The position numbers and the translations under genes were made by a program. A stretch of DNA of 64,000 nucleotides from Paraburkholderia youngii. GTDB lineage: Bacteria; Pseudomonadota; Gammaproteobacteria; Burkholderiales; Burkholderiaceae. Positions 1 through 8,706 of this stretch are shown piece after piece. Within the stretch, counting starts at the first letter, position 1. Each line of letters begins with the position of its first letter. The stretch spans positions 1 through 64,000 of the forward strand of contig NZ_JAALDK010000001.1 in assembly GCF_013366925.1 (NCBI RefSeq), given 5' to 3'. A model generated the notes under the pieces. The model made no database searches. It was given only the letters and a program-made list of their open reading frames with translations, and had not been told where the DNA came from.

Positions 1-22
1 ACAGCGACGCAGCAACCCGTCA

Positions 23-139
23 TGCCTGATGACCATAGCGAGTCGGTCCCACCCCTTCCCATCCCGAACAGGACCGTGAAACGACTCCACGCCGATGATA
101 GTGCGGATTGCCCGTGTGAAAGTAGGTAATCGTCAGGCT
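23..139 (+). rRNA. rrf: 5S ribosomal RNA
   Basis: The stretch has the proteobacterial 5S layout: it opens TGCCTGATGACCATAGCGAG, carries the conserved CCCATCCCGAACAGGACC block near position 60-75, and closes with GTCAGGCT, which pairs with the 5' end to form helix I. The first 22 bases would be the 23S-5S spacer, so the window opens at the tail of an rRNA operon on the plus strand. Exact ends are uncertain by a base or two. Confidence 0.93.
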
Positions 140-152
140 CCCCCAAAGCCAG

Positions 153-181
153 AAACCCCACCCGCAGCGGTGGGGTTTTTG
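153..181 (+). terminator. Intrinsic terminator of the rRNA operon
   Basis: A hairpin AACCCCACC / GGTGGGGTT with a short loop is followed by a run of T, 14 bases beyond the 5S gene. This is the expected end of the rRNA transcript. Confidence 0.85.
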
Positions 182-256
182 CGTTTACGCGTCGAAATTA
201 ACAAACAGCATTGAAGTAAGCGAAACCCTCCACCCGCCTCAATGCGTCTCAACCCT

Positions 257-1453
257 CTACTTACCCTGAGCCAGAAACTTTTGCGCCAGTCGAACCCAAT
301 ACGTCGACCCCACCGGCAATAGCTCGTCGTTAAAGTCATAACTCGCGTTGTGCAGCATGCAAGGGCCCGCGCCGTGGCCGGCTTCGCGGTGTCCGCCATC
401 GCCGTTGCCCAAAAACGCATAGCAGCCCGGTTTCGCCAGCAGCATGAACGAGAAATCCTCGGCGCCCATCGTCGGTTCAACTGCGTCATCGACATTTTCC
501 GCGCCAACGATCTCTTTCATGATCGACGCCGCAAAACGCGCTTCCTCGCTGCTGTTGATCGTCGGCGGATAGTTCCGGTGGAACTGGATCTGAACGGAGC
601 AATCGTATGCTTCGGCTGTACTCTGCGCGATCTTGCGCATGCGTGACTCGATCAGGTCGAGCGTTTCTGTAGTGAAGGTCCGCACCGTTCCCGCGATCCA
701 GGCGTCGTTCGGCACGACATTGACCGCATCGCCGGCATGTATTTGCGTAATCGACAGTACCGCGGTATCCAGCGGCTTTTTGTTTCGCGTGATGATGCTT
801 TGCAGTCCGCTGGCAATTTGCACTGCCGTAAACACCGGGTCGCGGCCATTGTGCGGTAGTGCCGCATGCGAGCCGACGCCCTTGATTTCGATGCGGAATT
901 CATTGCTCGACGCCATGATGGGGCCTTCGGTCACGCCGAAGTGGCCCGCCGGCATGCCCGGCCAGTTGTGAATGCCGAACACGGCGTCCACGGGGAATTG
1001 GGTGAACAGGCCGTCGTCGATCATCGCCTTCGCGCCCGCGCCTCCCTCTTCGGCCGGCTGGAAAATGAACACGATCGTGCCGTCGAAATCACCATGTTTG
1101 GCCAGGTAGTGCGCGGCACCGAGCAGCATCGCAGTATGTCCGTCATGCCCGCACGCGTGCATCTTGCCGTCGTTCGTCGAACGATGATCGAAGCTGTTGA
1201 GCTCCTGGATCGGCAGCGCATCCATGTCGGCGCGCATACCAATCGCGCGCGAGCCGTTCCCGCGCTTCAATACGCCGACCACGCCCGTCTTGCCCAAACC
1301 ACGGTGGGTCTCGATGCCCCAGGACTCAAGCGAACGCGCGACGAGATCAGCGGTCGCCGTCTCTTCGTAGCGCAGTTCCGGGTGGGCATGGATGGTTCGT
1401 CGAAGGGTCTGGATTTCACCGCGAGCGGCCTGAATTTCGGGGATGAGTTTCAT
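257..1453 (-). CDS. M20 family amidohydrolase (hippurate hydrolase-like)
   Basis: 398-aa cytosolic metallohydrolase of the M20D family (hippurate hydrolase / N-acyl-L-amino acid amidohydrolase / HipO), which cleaves N-acyl amino acids. Visible family motifs: GMRADMDALPIQE, the metal-binding HACGHDGHTAMLLGAA, the PAEEGGAGAKAM segment with the catalytic Glu, and GAEDFSFML near the C-terminus. The ATG at 1453 gives the normal start (MKLIPEIQAAR). The open frame runs about 95 codons further upstream, but that part is basic low-quality sequence that reads into the divergent gene. The true substrate cannot be told from sequence. It is divergent from the molybdopterin oxidoreductase, with about 190 bp between them. 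Confidence 0.9.
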   Translation of the reverse strand: MKLIPEIQAARGEIQTLRRTIHAHPELRYEETATADLVARSLESWGIETHRGLGKTGVVGVLKRGNGSRAIGMRADMDALPIQELNSFDHRSTNDGKMHACGHDGHTAMLLGAAHYLAKHGDFDGTIVFIFQPAEEGGAGAKAMIDDGLFTQFPVDAVFGIHNWPGMPAGHFGVTEGPIMASSNEFRIEIKGVGSHAALPHNGRDPVFTAVQIASGLQSIITRNKKPLDTAVLSITQIHAGDAVNVVPNDAWIAGTVRTFTTETLDLIESRMRKIAQSTAEAYDCSVQIQFHRNYPPTINSSEEARFAASIMKEIVGAENVDDAVEPTMGAEDFSFMLLAKPGCYAFLGNGDGGHREAGHGAGPCMLHNASYDFNDELLPVGSTYWVRLAQKFLAQGK

Positions 1454-1561
1454 GATGGAGTGATTATGCGTTTGTGCTCGACGAGCATGAGATCGCCGCG
1501 GACCGCGTGGGCCCGGGCACTGCGGATAATTCATTCTACGCCGAAGGCATTTTTGGCGGCA

Positions 1562-1573
1562 CGACCCGGGTCG
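1562..1573. promoter_or_regulatory. 12-bp perfect palindrome in a divergent promoter region
   Basis: CGACCCGGGTCG is a perfect palindrome in the gap between the divergent M20 hydrolase and molybdopterin oxidoreductase genes. An AT-rich TAAAAT lies just to its right (1591-1596) and could be a -10 element. An operator role is only a guess, as short GC palindromes are common in this genome. Confidence 0.25.
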
Positions 1574-1640
1574 ACGGCGTATTGACGTAATAAAATCCCA
1601 TTTTGCCCGATCGCTTACTGCTCGCCAGGACACCTTGCCG

Positions 1641-3719
1641 ATGAACGCCCCGACCGAACTCGCGCGCGCCGTGTGCCCGCACGATTGCCCCGACACCTGC
1701 GCGATGCGCGTGACCGTCGACAACGGACGCGCGATCAAGGTCGCCGGAGATCCCGACCATCCGCCGACTCAGGGCGTGCTGTGCACGAAGGTCAGCCGGT
1801 ACGCAGAGCGTGTATACCATCCGAACCGATTGACGACGCCAATGAAGCGTGTCGGCCGCAAGGGCGAGGGCCGCTTCGCGCCGGTCAGCTGGGACGAAGC
1901 ATTGGACTTTGCCGCAAACCGCCTCGGCGAAATTGCCCGTCGCGCGCCGGAAGCGATTCTGCCTTACAGCTACGCTGGCACGATGGGCTTGGTGCAGGGC
2001 GACAGCATCGCGCAACGCTTCTTCCACAAGCTCGGCGCATCGCAGTTGGATCGAACGATTTGTGCGGCTGCCGGCGCAGCTGGCCTCAAATACACGTATG
2101 GCGCCGGCGTCGGTATGCACACCGAGTTTTTCGCCGAAAGCGAAGTGATCCTGATCTGGGGCGCCAATCCGATCGCATCGAATCTGCATTTCTGGACGCG
2201 CGCGCAGGAAGCCAAGCGTCGCGGCGCACGGCTGATCGCAATCGATCCGTATCGCTCGCTGACCGCGGAGAAATGCCATCAGCACATCGCGCTGAAGCCC
2301 GGAACCGACGCGGCTCTCGCGCTAGGCATCATGAACGTGCTGATCACCGAGGATCTGCTCGACCACGAGTACATCGCCGCGCACACGCTGGGCTTCGCTG
2401 CCTTGAAGCTGCGCGCGCTCAGCTATCCACTGTCACGCGTTAGCGAAATTTGTGGCGTTAAAGAGGAGGAAATCGCCGAGCTTGCGCGACTTTACGCCAG
2501 CACGAAGAAAGCCGCGATCCGCTTGAACTACGGTCTGCAGCGGGTGCGCGGCGGCGGCAATGCAGTGCGCGCGATCGCGTGTTTGCCTTCGCTGACCGGC
2601 GCATGGCGCGAGCGCGCGGGCGGGGCGCTGTTGTCGTCGAGCGGTTGGGCTCCGGTCGACTCGCACGCGTTGCAGCGTCCCGATCTGATGCCGGGCTGGC
2701 CGTCGAAGCCGAGCCGCGTGATCAATATGAATGCGATCGGCGATGCGCTGCTGCATCTGGGCGACGCGACGTTCGGTCCCAAGGTCGAGGCGATCGTCGT
2801 CTACAACTCGAATCCGGTCGCGGTCGCGCCGGACTCCGAACGCGTCGCGGCTGGCTTTGCGCGCGAGGATCTGTTCACGATCGTGCTCGAGCATTTCCAG
2901 ACCGACACCGCGGATTACGCCGACCTGCTGCTGCCCGCCACGACGCAGCTCGAGCATCTCGACGTGCACAAGTCATACGGCCACACGCACGTGATGGTCA
3001 ACCTGCCCGCCATCGCGCCGTTTGGCGACGCACGCCCGAATACCGAGATCTTTCGCGGCCTCGCGCGCCACATGGGCCTGACGGAACCGTCGCTCTTCGA
3101 CAGCGACGAAGCCGTCGCGCAAGCCGCATTTCGATGGGAAGACAAGACACTGGGCGGTGTCGACTGGCCGATGCTGAAGCAAGCCGGCTGGGCCCGTCTC
3201 GATCTGCCCGACGCGCCATTTGCCGACGGCGGTTTTCGCACGCCATCCGGCAAGTGCGAGTTCTACAGCGAGCGCCTTGCGCAACAGGGCCTCGACCCGC
3301 TGCCGGACTATCTGCCACCCTACGAATCGGCCGACGGCGCGCCCGAACTGGCGGCCCGCTATCCGCTCGCGATGATTTCGCCTCCCGCGCGCAACTTCCT
3401 GAACAGCACCTTCGTGAACATCGAGAGTCTGCGCGCGACGGAAGGCGAGCCGCATCTGGACATCCACCCTGCCGACGCGCACGCGCGCGGCATCGGCGAC
3501 GGCGATCAGGTGCGCATCTTCAACGACCGCGGCTCGATGCAGGCGCGGGCCCGCGTGACGGACCGCGCGCGCGAAGGTCTCGTCGTCGGGTTGTCGATCT
3601 GGTGGAAGAAGCTCGCGCCGGACGGCCGCAACGCCAACCAGTTGACGAGCCAGGCACTGACCGATCTCGGCGGTTCCGCGACGTTTTACGACTGCCTCGT
3701 CGAAGTCGAGCGGGCCTGA
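1641..3719 (+). CDS. Molybdopterin-dependent oxidoreductase with N-terminal [4Fe-4S] motif
   Basis: 692-aa member of the DMSO reductase / formate dehydrogenase-H superfamily. The N-terminus (residues about 10-45) has CPHDCPDTC followed by GVLCTK, the four-cysteine [4Fe-4S] motif. Then come the molybdopterin domains, with PVSWDEALDFAANRLGEIA (the usual W-D-E-A) and a C-terminal dinucleotide-binding domain with DIHPADAHARGI and ARVTDRAREG. No Tat signal is visible, so it is probably cytosolic. ATG 1641 is preferred over an in-frame TTG two codons upstream. No partner subunit gene lies next to it. Substrate unknown; family members act on formate, thiosulfate, biotin sulfoxide and similar compounds. 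Confidence 0.88.
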   Translation: MNAPTELARAVCPHDCPDTCAMRVTVDNGRAIKVAGDPDHPPTQGVLCTKVSRYAERVYHPNRLTTPMKRVGRKGEGRFAPVSWDEALDFAANRLGEIARRAPEAILPYSYAGTMGLVQGDSIAQRFFHKLGASQLDRTICAAAGAAGLKYTYGAGVGMHTEFFAESEVILIWGANPIASNLHFWTRAQEAKRRGARLIAIDPYRSLTAEKCHQHIALKPGTDAALALGIMNVLITEDLLDHEYIAAHTLGFAALKLRALSYPLSRVSEICGVKEEEIAELARLYASTKKAAIRLNYGLQRVRGGGNAVRAIACLPSLTGAWRERAGGALLSSSGWAPVDSHALQRPDLMPGWPSKPSRVINMNAIGDALLHLGDATFGPKVEAIVVYNSNPVAVAPDSERVAAGFAREDLFTIVLEHFQTDTADYADLLLPATTQLEHLDVHKSYGHTHVMVNLPAIAPFGDARPNTEIFRGLARHMGLTEPSLFDSDEAVAQAAFRWEDKTLGGVDWPMLKQAGWARLDLPDAPFADGGFRTPSGKCEFYSERLAQQGLDPLPDYLPPYESADGAPELAARYPLAMISPPARNFLNSTFVNIESLRATEGEPHLDIHPADAHARGIGDGDQVRIFNDRGSMQARARVTDRAREGLVVGLSIWWKKLAPDGRNANQLTSQALTDLGGSATFYDCLVEVERA

Positions 3720-3866
3720 AAGCCGCACCGCACCTTGAAGCCGACGGCGAGCCTCGCAAGTTCGAGGCTGCCGTCTAACCCCATCGGTTTGGCCATTGGC
3801 CGCAATATGCCCATGCTACGATGCGTTTTTAGCACGATCATTCGAAAATAATTCAGGAGACGCTGC

Positions 3867-5540
3867 ATGGAGAAAATCTGGCTGAAGTCTTATCCGCCCG
3901 GCGTTCCCGCAGAGATCGACCCGACTCGCTATTCGTCGGTGGCCGAGTTACTCGAGGAAGCCTTTCGCGAACACCGCACGAAGCCGGCATTCGTGTGCAT
4001 GGGCAAGCAGATCAGCTATGGTGAACTCGACGAGCTCTCGCGCGATCTTGCGGCGTGGCTGCAGTCGAAAGGGCTCGCGCGCGGCGCGCGTGTCGCGATC
4101 ATGATGCCGAACGTGCTGCAGTATCCGGTCGCAATTGCCGCGATTCTGCGCGCGGGCTATGTGGTCGTGAATGTGAATCCACTGTATACGCCGCGCGAAC
4201 TCGAACACCAACTGAAGGACAGCGGCGCTGAGGCGATCATCCTGCTCGAGAATTTCGCGGGGACCTTGCAGGCAATCGTGCGCAATACGCCGGTCAAGCA
4301 TGTGGTCGTCGCGACGATGGGCGACCTGATGGGCATCAAAGGCCCGCTCGTGAACTTCGTGGTGCGCAAGGTCAAGAAGATGGTGCCGGCGTGGAGCCTG
4401 CCCGGGCACGTCAAGTTCAACGACGCGGTCTCGGAGGGCGCGCGCCTGACGTTCAAGCCGGTCCAGCAGGGACCTGACGATATCGCGTTTCTGCAATACA
4501 CGGGCGGCACCACCGGCGTGGCCAAGGGCGCGACGCTGCTGCACCGGAACCTGATCGCGAACGTGCTGCAGTCGGAGGTCTGGCTCAATCCGGTGCGCGC
4601 GAACCGCACCGATATCGACCAGTTCATCACGGTCGTCGCGCTGCCGCTGTATCACGTGTTCGCGCTGACCGTGTGCGGGCTGCTGACGATCCGCACTGGC
4701 GGTCTCGGCGTGCTGATCCCGAATCCGCGCGATATCCCCGGCATGATCAAGTCGCTCGAGGGTTATGCCATCACGACGATTCCCGCCGTCAACACGCTGT
4801 ACAACGCGATGCTGAACAGCCCCGACTTCCACAAGCTCGACTTCTCGAAGCTGCTGACCGCGAACGCCGGCGGCATGGCGGTGCAGGAGGCGGTCGCGAA
4901 GCGCTGGTTCGAGCGGACGCGCACGCCGATCGTCGAAGGCTATGGGCTGTCGGAAACGTCGCCGTGCGTGACCTGCAACCCTGTCACCGCCACCGAATAC
5001 AGCGGCACGATCGGCCTGCCGCTGCCGTCGACCGAGATCTCGATTCGCGACGACGCAGGCAACGAAGTGCCGGCCGGCCAGGCAGGCGAGATCTGCATCC
5101 GCGGCCCGCAGCTGATGGCGGGCTACTGGAACCGGCCCGACGAAACCGCCAAGGTGATGACGGCCGACGGCTTCTTTAAATCCGGTGACGTTGGCATCAT
5201 GAGCGCGGACGGCTTCGTGAAGATCGTCGATCGCAAGAAGGACATGATTCTGGTGTCCGGCTTCAACGTATATCCGAACGAAGTCGAGGACGTCGTCGCA
5301 AAGCTGCCGGGCGTGTTCGAAGTCGCGGCGGTCGGCGTGCCCGATCAGCATTCGGGCGAGGCCGTGAAGCTATTCGTCGTGAAGAAGGACCCGTCGCTGA
5401 CCGACGAACAGATCTTCGCGTACTGCAAAACGCAACTGACCGGCTACAAGCGGCCCAAGATCGTCGAATTCCGCACCGAGCTGCCGAAGAGCAACGTCGG
5501 CAAGATCCTGCGGCGCGAGTTGCGCGACGGCAGGGCTTAA
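3867..5540 (+). CDS. fadD: Long-chain fatty-acid-CoA ligase
   Basis: 557-aa acyl-CoA synthetase of the AMP-forming ANL superfamily, which activates fatty acids with ATP and CoA for beta-oxidation. It shows the phosphate-binding loop YTGGTTGVAKGA (about residues 210-222), the A5 motif GYGLSETSPC, the hinge SGDVGIMSADGFVKIVDRKKD, and the C-terminal catalytic lysine region PKSNVGKILRRELRD. Length matches E. coli FadD (561 aa). A Shine-Dalgarno-like CAGGAG lies 7 bases before the ATG. Chain-length preference cannot be read from sequence. A strong terminator follows. Confidence 0.92.
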   Translation: MEKIWLKSYPPGVPAEIDPTRYSSVAELLEEAFREHRTKPAFVCMGKQISYGELDELSRDLAAWLQSKGLARGARVAIMMPNVLQYPVAIAAILRAGYVVVNVNPLYTPRELEHQLKDSGAEAIILLENFAGTLQAIVRNTPVKHVVVATMGDLMGIKGPLVNFVVRKVKKMVPAWSLPGHVKFNDAVSEGARLTFKPVQQGPDDIAFLQYTGGTTGVAKGATLLHRNLIANVLQSEVWLNPVRANRTDIDQFITVVALPLYHVFALTVCGLLTIRTGGLGVLIPNPRDIPGMIKSLEGYAITTIPAVNTLYNAMLNSPDFHKLDFSKLLTANAGGMAVQEAVAKRWFERTRTPIVEGYGLSETSPCVTCNPVTATEYSGTIGLPLPSTEISIRDDAGNEVPAGQAGEICIRGPQLMAGYWNRPDETAKVMTADGFFKSGDVGIMSADGFVKIVDRKKDMILVSGFNVYPNEVEDVVAKLPGVFEVAAVGVPDQHSGEAVKLFVVKKDPSLTDEQIFAYCKTQLTGYKRPKIVEFRTELPKSNVGKILRRELRDGRA

Positions 5541-5556
5541 GCGAGCAAAGAACAGA

Positions 5557-5588
5557 AGCCCGGCGCACGAAAGTGCGCCGGGCTTTTT
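5557..5588 (+). terminator. Intrinsic terminator after fadD
   Basis: AGCCCGGCGCAC and GTGCGCCGGGCT form a perfect 12-bp stem closed by a GAAA tetraloop and followed by TTTT, starting 16 bases after the fadD stop. Confidence 0.92.
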
Positions 5589-5612
5589 CGTTGCGCCATC
5601 AAAACCCGCGCA

Positions 5613-5639
5613 TAAAAAAAGGCGCCCGAAGGCGCCTTT
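5613..5639 (-). terminator. Intrinsic terminator after the porin gene
   Basis: Read on the minus strand, GGCGCC-TTCG-GGCGCC (a UUCG-type tetraloop) is extended by A/T pairs and followed by a run of T, 27 bases beyond the porin stop codon. Confidence 0.9.
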
Positions 5640-5665
5640 GAGGCAAACTGCTTTTTTACGACTTA

Positions 5666-6862
5666 TTAGAACTTGTGGCGGATACCAACACGAGCCGTGA
5701 ACTGGTTGTTGGTCGACGAACCGGTCAGGCCGTTGATGCCTGCCGTTGCTGCGACCACCTGGCCCGTTGCGTTGACCGTGTCGCCCAGAGCGTGCTGATA
5801 CACGCCGACCAGGTACACGTCGGTACGCTTGGACAGGAAGTAATCCACGCCCAGTGCGCCCTGATGGTACTGAGCACGCGAGTTGCCTTCGATCTGCGTG
5901 CCGCGCGTGTAGTCATACGCTGCGCCGACCAGCAGTGCCGGGGTCAACTGGTACTTGAAGTTGATTTCGCCGTTGTTGAACGTAGCCTTCTGGCCAGTGA
6001 ACGGCGACGTGAAGGTCTTGCCCAGGTTGCCGAACTGGATGTTCGAATACGTCAGGCCGATAGTTGCCGCGCCGAACGTGTACGCACCGCCTGCGCCGAC
6101 GACCTGATACGTGTTAGCCGATGCGAAGCCAGCGTAAATCGGGCTCGTGACTGCGAAGCTAGCCGGAGTAGTACCCACTGCCGGTGTGTTCGTTGCGATC
6201 GTGCCGCCGTTGTTGAACAGACCACCCGATGCTGCAGGCGTACGTGCGTTCAGGTAACCAACGCCCAATGCCAGCGGGCCATTGTTATAGCCAGCACCCA
6301 ACGACCAGATCTGGTTGTGCGTGAAGTCACCAGCGACGCCGCCGAAGCTATACGTGCCGCCGAACGTCAGGCCGTTGTAGTTCGCGCTCGTGTACTTGAT
6401 CGTGTTGTTGGTGCGATACGCGTTGTTGAAGTTGTCGATATCGCCCGGGTGAGCGGCGATGTAGCCGCCCCACTGATCGCCCGATTCGAACGGACCCACG
6501 TAGTCGACGACGGAGTCGTACTGACGACCCAGCGTGACCGTGCCGAAGGTGCTCGACAGACCGACATATGCCTGACGACCGAACATCAGGCCGCCTTGGC
6601 CGAGCTTGCCGTTGGTCACATCAAAGCCGTTTTCCAGAACGAACAGCGCCTTCAGACCACCGCCCAGATCTTCCGTGCCACGCAGGCCGAAACGCGAGCC
6701 TTGCAGGACGCCGCTAGACATGTCGTACTTGTGAAAGCCACCAGCGTTGGTATTCATGTTGATACCAACGTCAACAATGCCGTACAGGGTCACGCTGCTC
6801 TGCGCATGAGCGACGCCTGCGAATGCGCCCAGTGCTGCGAGAGCGAGAAGCGACTTTTTCAT
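5666..6862 (-). CDS. Gram-negative general porin (OpcP/Omp38 type)
   Basis: 398-aa outer-membrane trimeric 16-strand beta-barrel porin for passive diffusion of small solutes. It has a clear Sec signal peptide MKKSLLALAALGAFAGVAHA, then the mature start QSSVTLYGIVDVGI typical of Burkholderiales porins. The middle carries GSRFGLRGTEDLGGG and TLGRQYDS. The C-terminus is VGIRHKF, ending in the terminal Phe required for BAM-mediated assembly. The ATG at 6862 follows a GGAGAT ribosome-binding site; the open frame continues 38 codons upstream without plausible coding content. Burkholderiales genomes hold many paralogues, so no specific symbol is given. Confidence 0.93.
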   Translation of the reverse strand: MKKSLLALAALGAFAGVAHAQSSVTLYGIVDVGINMNTNAGGFHKYDMSSGVLQGSRFGLRGTEDLGGGLKALFVLENGFDVTNGKLGQGGLMFGRQAYVGLSSTFGTVTLGRQYDSVVDYVGPFESGDQWGGYIAAHPGDIDNFNNAYRTNNTIKYTSANYNGLTFGGTYSFGGVAGDFTHNQIWSLGAGYNNGPLALGVGYLNARTPAASGGLFNNGGTIATNTPAVGTTPASFAVTSPIYAGFASANTYQVVGAGGAYTFGAATIGLTYSNIQFGNLGKTFTSPFTGQKATFNNGEINFKYQLTPALLVGAAYDYTRGTQIEGNSRAQYHQGALGVDYFLSKRTDVYLVGVYQHALGDTVNATGQVVAATAGINGLTGSSTNNQFTARVGIRHKF

Positions 6863-7166
6863 CGAATGATCTCCAAGGATTACGAATCTTTTGTTCAAGG
6901 CGAAATATTTAGTAAGTGCTGAGGCCTTGCTTATCCAACTTCGCGAGAAGTTGCCACGTAATGTAACAAAAGGCATACATGCGACAAAGAAAAAGGAGGC
7001 GCTCCGGACGGCCGCTGTTTCGTTTACGCAACATGGTCTAGAATCCGAAATTAACCGCCCATTTCATGCGGATTGATGCCTGTCGGACCGCGGGTTTCGC
7101 GTCGCAAGGCCTTGTCGCACGGACCTTCCGGAACGATGCGGCGGTTGTCGAATCAGGGAGCGCTTT
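6863..7166. other. Divergent intergenic region between porin and coq7
   Basis: This 304-bp gap holds the 5' regions of both genes. Near the porin side is a perfect inverted repeat (separate entry). On the coq7 side TAGAAT at 7039-7044 could be a -10 box, without a good -35. No gene or RNA family is recognisable. Confidence 0.6.
6936..6953. promoter_or_regulatory. Perfect inverted repeat upstream of the porin
   Basis: CAACTTC-GCGA-GAAGTTG is a 7-bp perfect inverted repeat with a 4-base centre, about 75 bp upstream of the porin start codon. It could be an operator or a leader-RNA hairpin. No regulator can be named from sequence. Confidence 0.4.
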
Positions 7167-7805
7167 ATGTTGCTGGACGAGTTGATTGGCGAGTTTGATC
7201 GGGGTTTACGCTCACTGACGGGGGTCTCGCGGATGAGCCGTCCGCTGCCGCTTCCGCAGGCTTGCCCGGCGACGGCCGAGGCTCCCGAACTCTCGCCCGC
7301 GGAGCGCGTGCATGCGGCTGGTTTGATGCGGGTGAACCACGTCGGCGAAGTGTGCGCGCAGGCGCTTTACCAGGCGCAGAAACTCGCTACCGACTCGCCT
7401 TCATTGCGCGCCATGTTCGATCACGCAGCGTCGGAAGAAGAGGATCATCTGGCGTGGACCGCCAAACGCCTGGAGGCGCTCGACTCGCGTCCGAGTCTGC
7501 TCAATCCGCTGTGGTATACCGGCGCACTCGCGATCGGGCTCGCCGCGGGACGTCTCGGCAATCGCGTGAGTCTCGGCTTCATGGCCGAAACGGAGCGCCA
7601 GGTCGAGCAGCATCTCGACAGTCATTTAGATCAGCTGCCGGCCGCGGACCATGAATCGCGCGCGATCGTCGAGCAGATGCGTGCCGATGAAGCGCAGCAC
7701 GGCAAGGCAGCGATGGACGCGGGCGGCATTGAGTTGCCGTTTCCGGCGCGCGCGTTGATGCGCGCGATGTCGAAGGTGATGACGCGCACCGCCTATTACA
7801 TATGA
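7167..7805 (+). CDS. coq7: 2-nonaprenyl-3-methyl-6-methoxy-1,4-benzoquinol hydroxylase (ubiquinone synthesis)
   Basis: 212-aa di-iron monooxygenase that adds the C6 hydroxyl in ubiquinone synthesis, in place of UbiF. It carries the ferritin-like iron ligands: an Glu in [17 protein letters not shown], the pair [22 protein letters not shown], and the last pair [17 protein letters not shown]. Length is normal for the bacterial family. It stands alone, divergent from the porin gene, and its RBS is GGGAGCG. Membrane-peripheral at the cytosolic face by analogy with the family. Confidence 0.93.
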   Translation: MLLDELIGEFDRGLRSLTGVSRMSRPLPLPQACPATAEAPELSPAERVHAAGLMRVNHVGEVCAQALYQAQKLATDSPSLRAMFDHAASEEEDHLAWTAKRLEALDSRPSLLNPLWYTGALAIGLAAGRLGNRVSLGFMAETERQVEQHLDSHLDQLPAADHESRAIVEQMRADEAQHGKAAMDAGGIELPFPARALMRAMSKVMTRTAYYI

Positions 7806-8123
7806 GCGTTTCGCCTGCTTTGCTTCGCCGACCGGAGCACCGCGCGTATCGCGTCGACCATCGCTGAACGCATTATTCGCAAGTGGGACGGCGCCGCGCA
7901 CGCCGTTCGTCAACCGTCCCCGCAGCGCCGCCTTTTTCCTTTCAGATTCCCTTAACGATCTCTTTCAATCCGCGCTGTTTCCTCGCACTGTTCACGTATC
8001 ACCTTCACAAGTTGCACTAGCCCATTCATTTATAACGGTTTTCCGTTTTATACGGGACCTGAGGGAGTCGCGCTAAGTCCTTGTTCTAACAAACAAAATC
8101 CGCCCGAAAAGCGGGCCGCTCCC

Positions 8124-8152
8124 TTGACCCGTGTTTAGCGTTCCTCTAAAGT
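8124..8152 (+). promoter_or_regulatory. Sigma-70 promoter of the dcw cluster
   Basis: A -35 element TTGACC (8124-8129), a 17-bp spacer and a -10 element TAAAGT (8147-8152) stand about 110 bp ahead of mraZ. The -10 overlaps the first MraZ box, so MraZ binding would block RNA polymerase. Confidence 0.7.
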
Positions 8153-8184
8153 GGGAGACAGTGTGAGAAAGTGTATTTTTGTGT
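8148..8184 (+). promoter_or_regulatory. Array of four MraZ boxes
   Basis: Four direct repeats with an exact 10-bp period: AAAGTGG (8148), ACAGTGT (8158), AAAGTGT (8168) and TTTGTGT (8178). The published MraZ target in other bacteria is tandem TGGG-type or AAAGTG(T/G) repeats with a 10-bp step, located at the mraZ promoter. The first and third copies match that form exactly; the second and fourth are degenerate. The autoregulatory role is inferred from position and spacing. Confidence 0.72.
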
Positions 8185-8262
8185 GTTCTCGGCATCACTT
8201 TCAGGTAGATTTTCACGGACCGGGCGGGTGGCGCAAACAGCACCGCAATAGGGGAGAGCGAA

Positions 8263-8691
8263 GTGTTCCAAGGGGCGTCGGCGCTGACGCTCGATGCGAA
8301 AGGGCGGATGTCGATTCCCTCTCGTTATCGGGATGCGCTGCAAACACAGGCAGAGGGCCGGGTGACGATCACCAAGCATCCGGACGGCTGCCTGTTGCTC
8401 TTTCCGCGCCCCGAATGGGAAATCTTCCGTGACAAGGTCGACAAGCTGCCCATGAACGCAGCCTGGTGGAAACGCATTTTTCTCGGCAATGCAATGGATG
8501 TGGATATGGACGGCGCAGGCCGTGTGCTCGTGTCGCCCGAGTTGCGCGCGGCTGGCTCGCTGGAGAAAGAGGTGACGCTGCTCGGCATGGGCCGTCACTT
8601 CGAGCTGTGGGATGCACAGATTTACGCGGCGAAGGAACAGGCGGCGATCGCCGAGGGCATGCCCGACGCGTTGAAAGACTTCACGTTCTGA
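8263..8691 (+). CDS. mraZ: Transcriptional regulator MraZ
   Basis: 142-aa AbrB/SpoVT-fold DNA-binding protein that represses its own dcw promoter. The two halves each hold the family DxxxR motif: [13 protein letters not shown] (about residues 11-23) and [13 protein letters not shown] (about 83-95). It starts with GTG, with AGGGGAGAG as RBS just upstream. It is the first gene of the cluster, 15 bp ahead of rsmH, downstream of the box array it is expected to bind as an octameric or dodecameric ring. Confidence 0.95.
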   Translation: MFQGASALTLDAKGRMSIPSRYRDALQTQAEGRVTITKHPDGCLLLFPRPEWEIFRDKVDKLPMNAAWWKRIFLGNAMDVDMDGAGRVLVSPELRAAGSLEKEVTLLGMGRHFELWDAQIYAAKEQAAIAEGMPDALKDFTF

Positions 8692-8706
8692 TCGCGGCTT
8701 ATTTAT

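Larger units (their letters stand above)
7806..8262. other. Leader region between coq7 and mraZ
   Basis: This 457-bp gap has no credible gene. It holds a small AACGG-TTTT-CCGTT hairpin at 8034-8047, the dcw promoter at 8124-8152 and the MraZ box array at 8148-8184 (separate entries), then a leader of roughly 80 bases before mraZ. I see no clear terminator for coq7. Confidence 0.6.

Noticed and set aside
1454..1738. N-terminal extension of the M20 hydrolase to 493 residues
   Set aside because: The extra 95 residues are basic and unlike the family, and the region holds the start of the divergent gene; ATG 1453 gives the normal length.
7806..8123. A riboswitch or small RNA gene ahead of mraZ
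   Set aside because: No known aptamer core or strong structure; only a 5-bp hairpin at 8034-8047.
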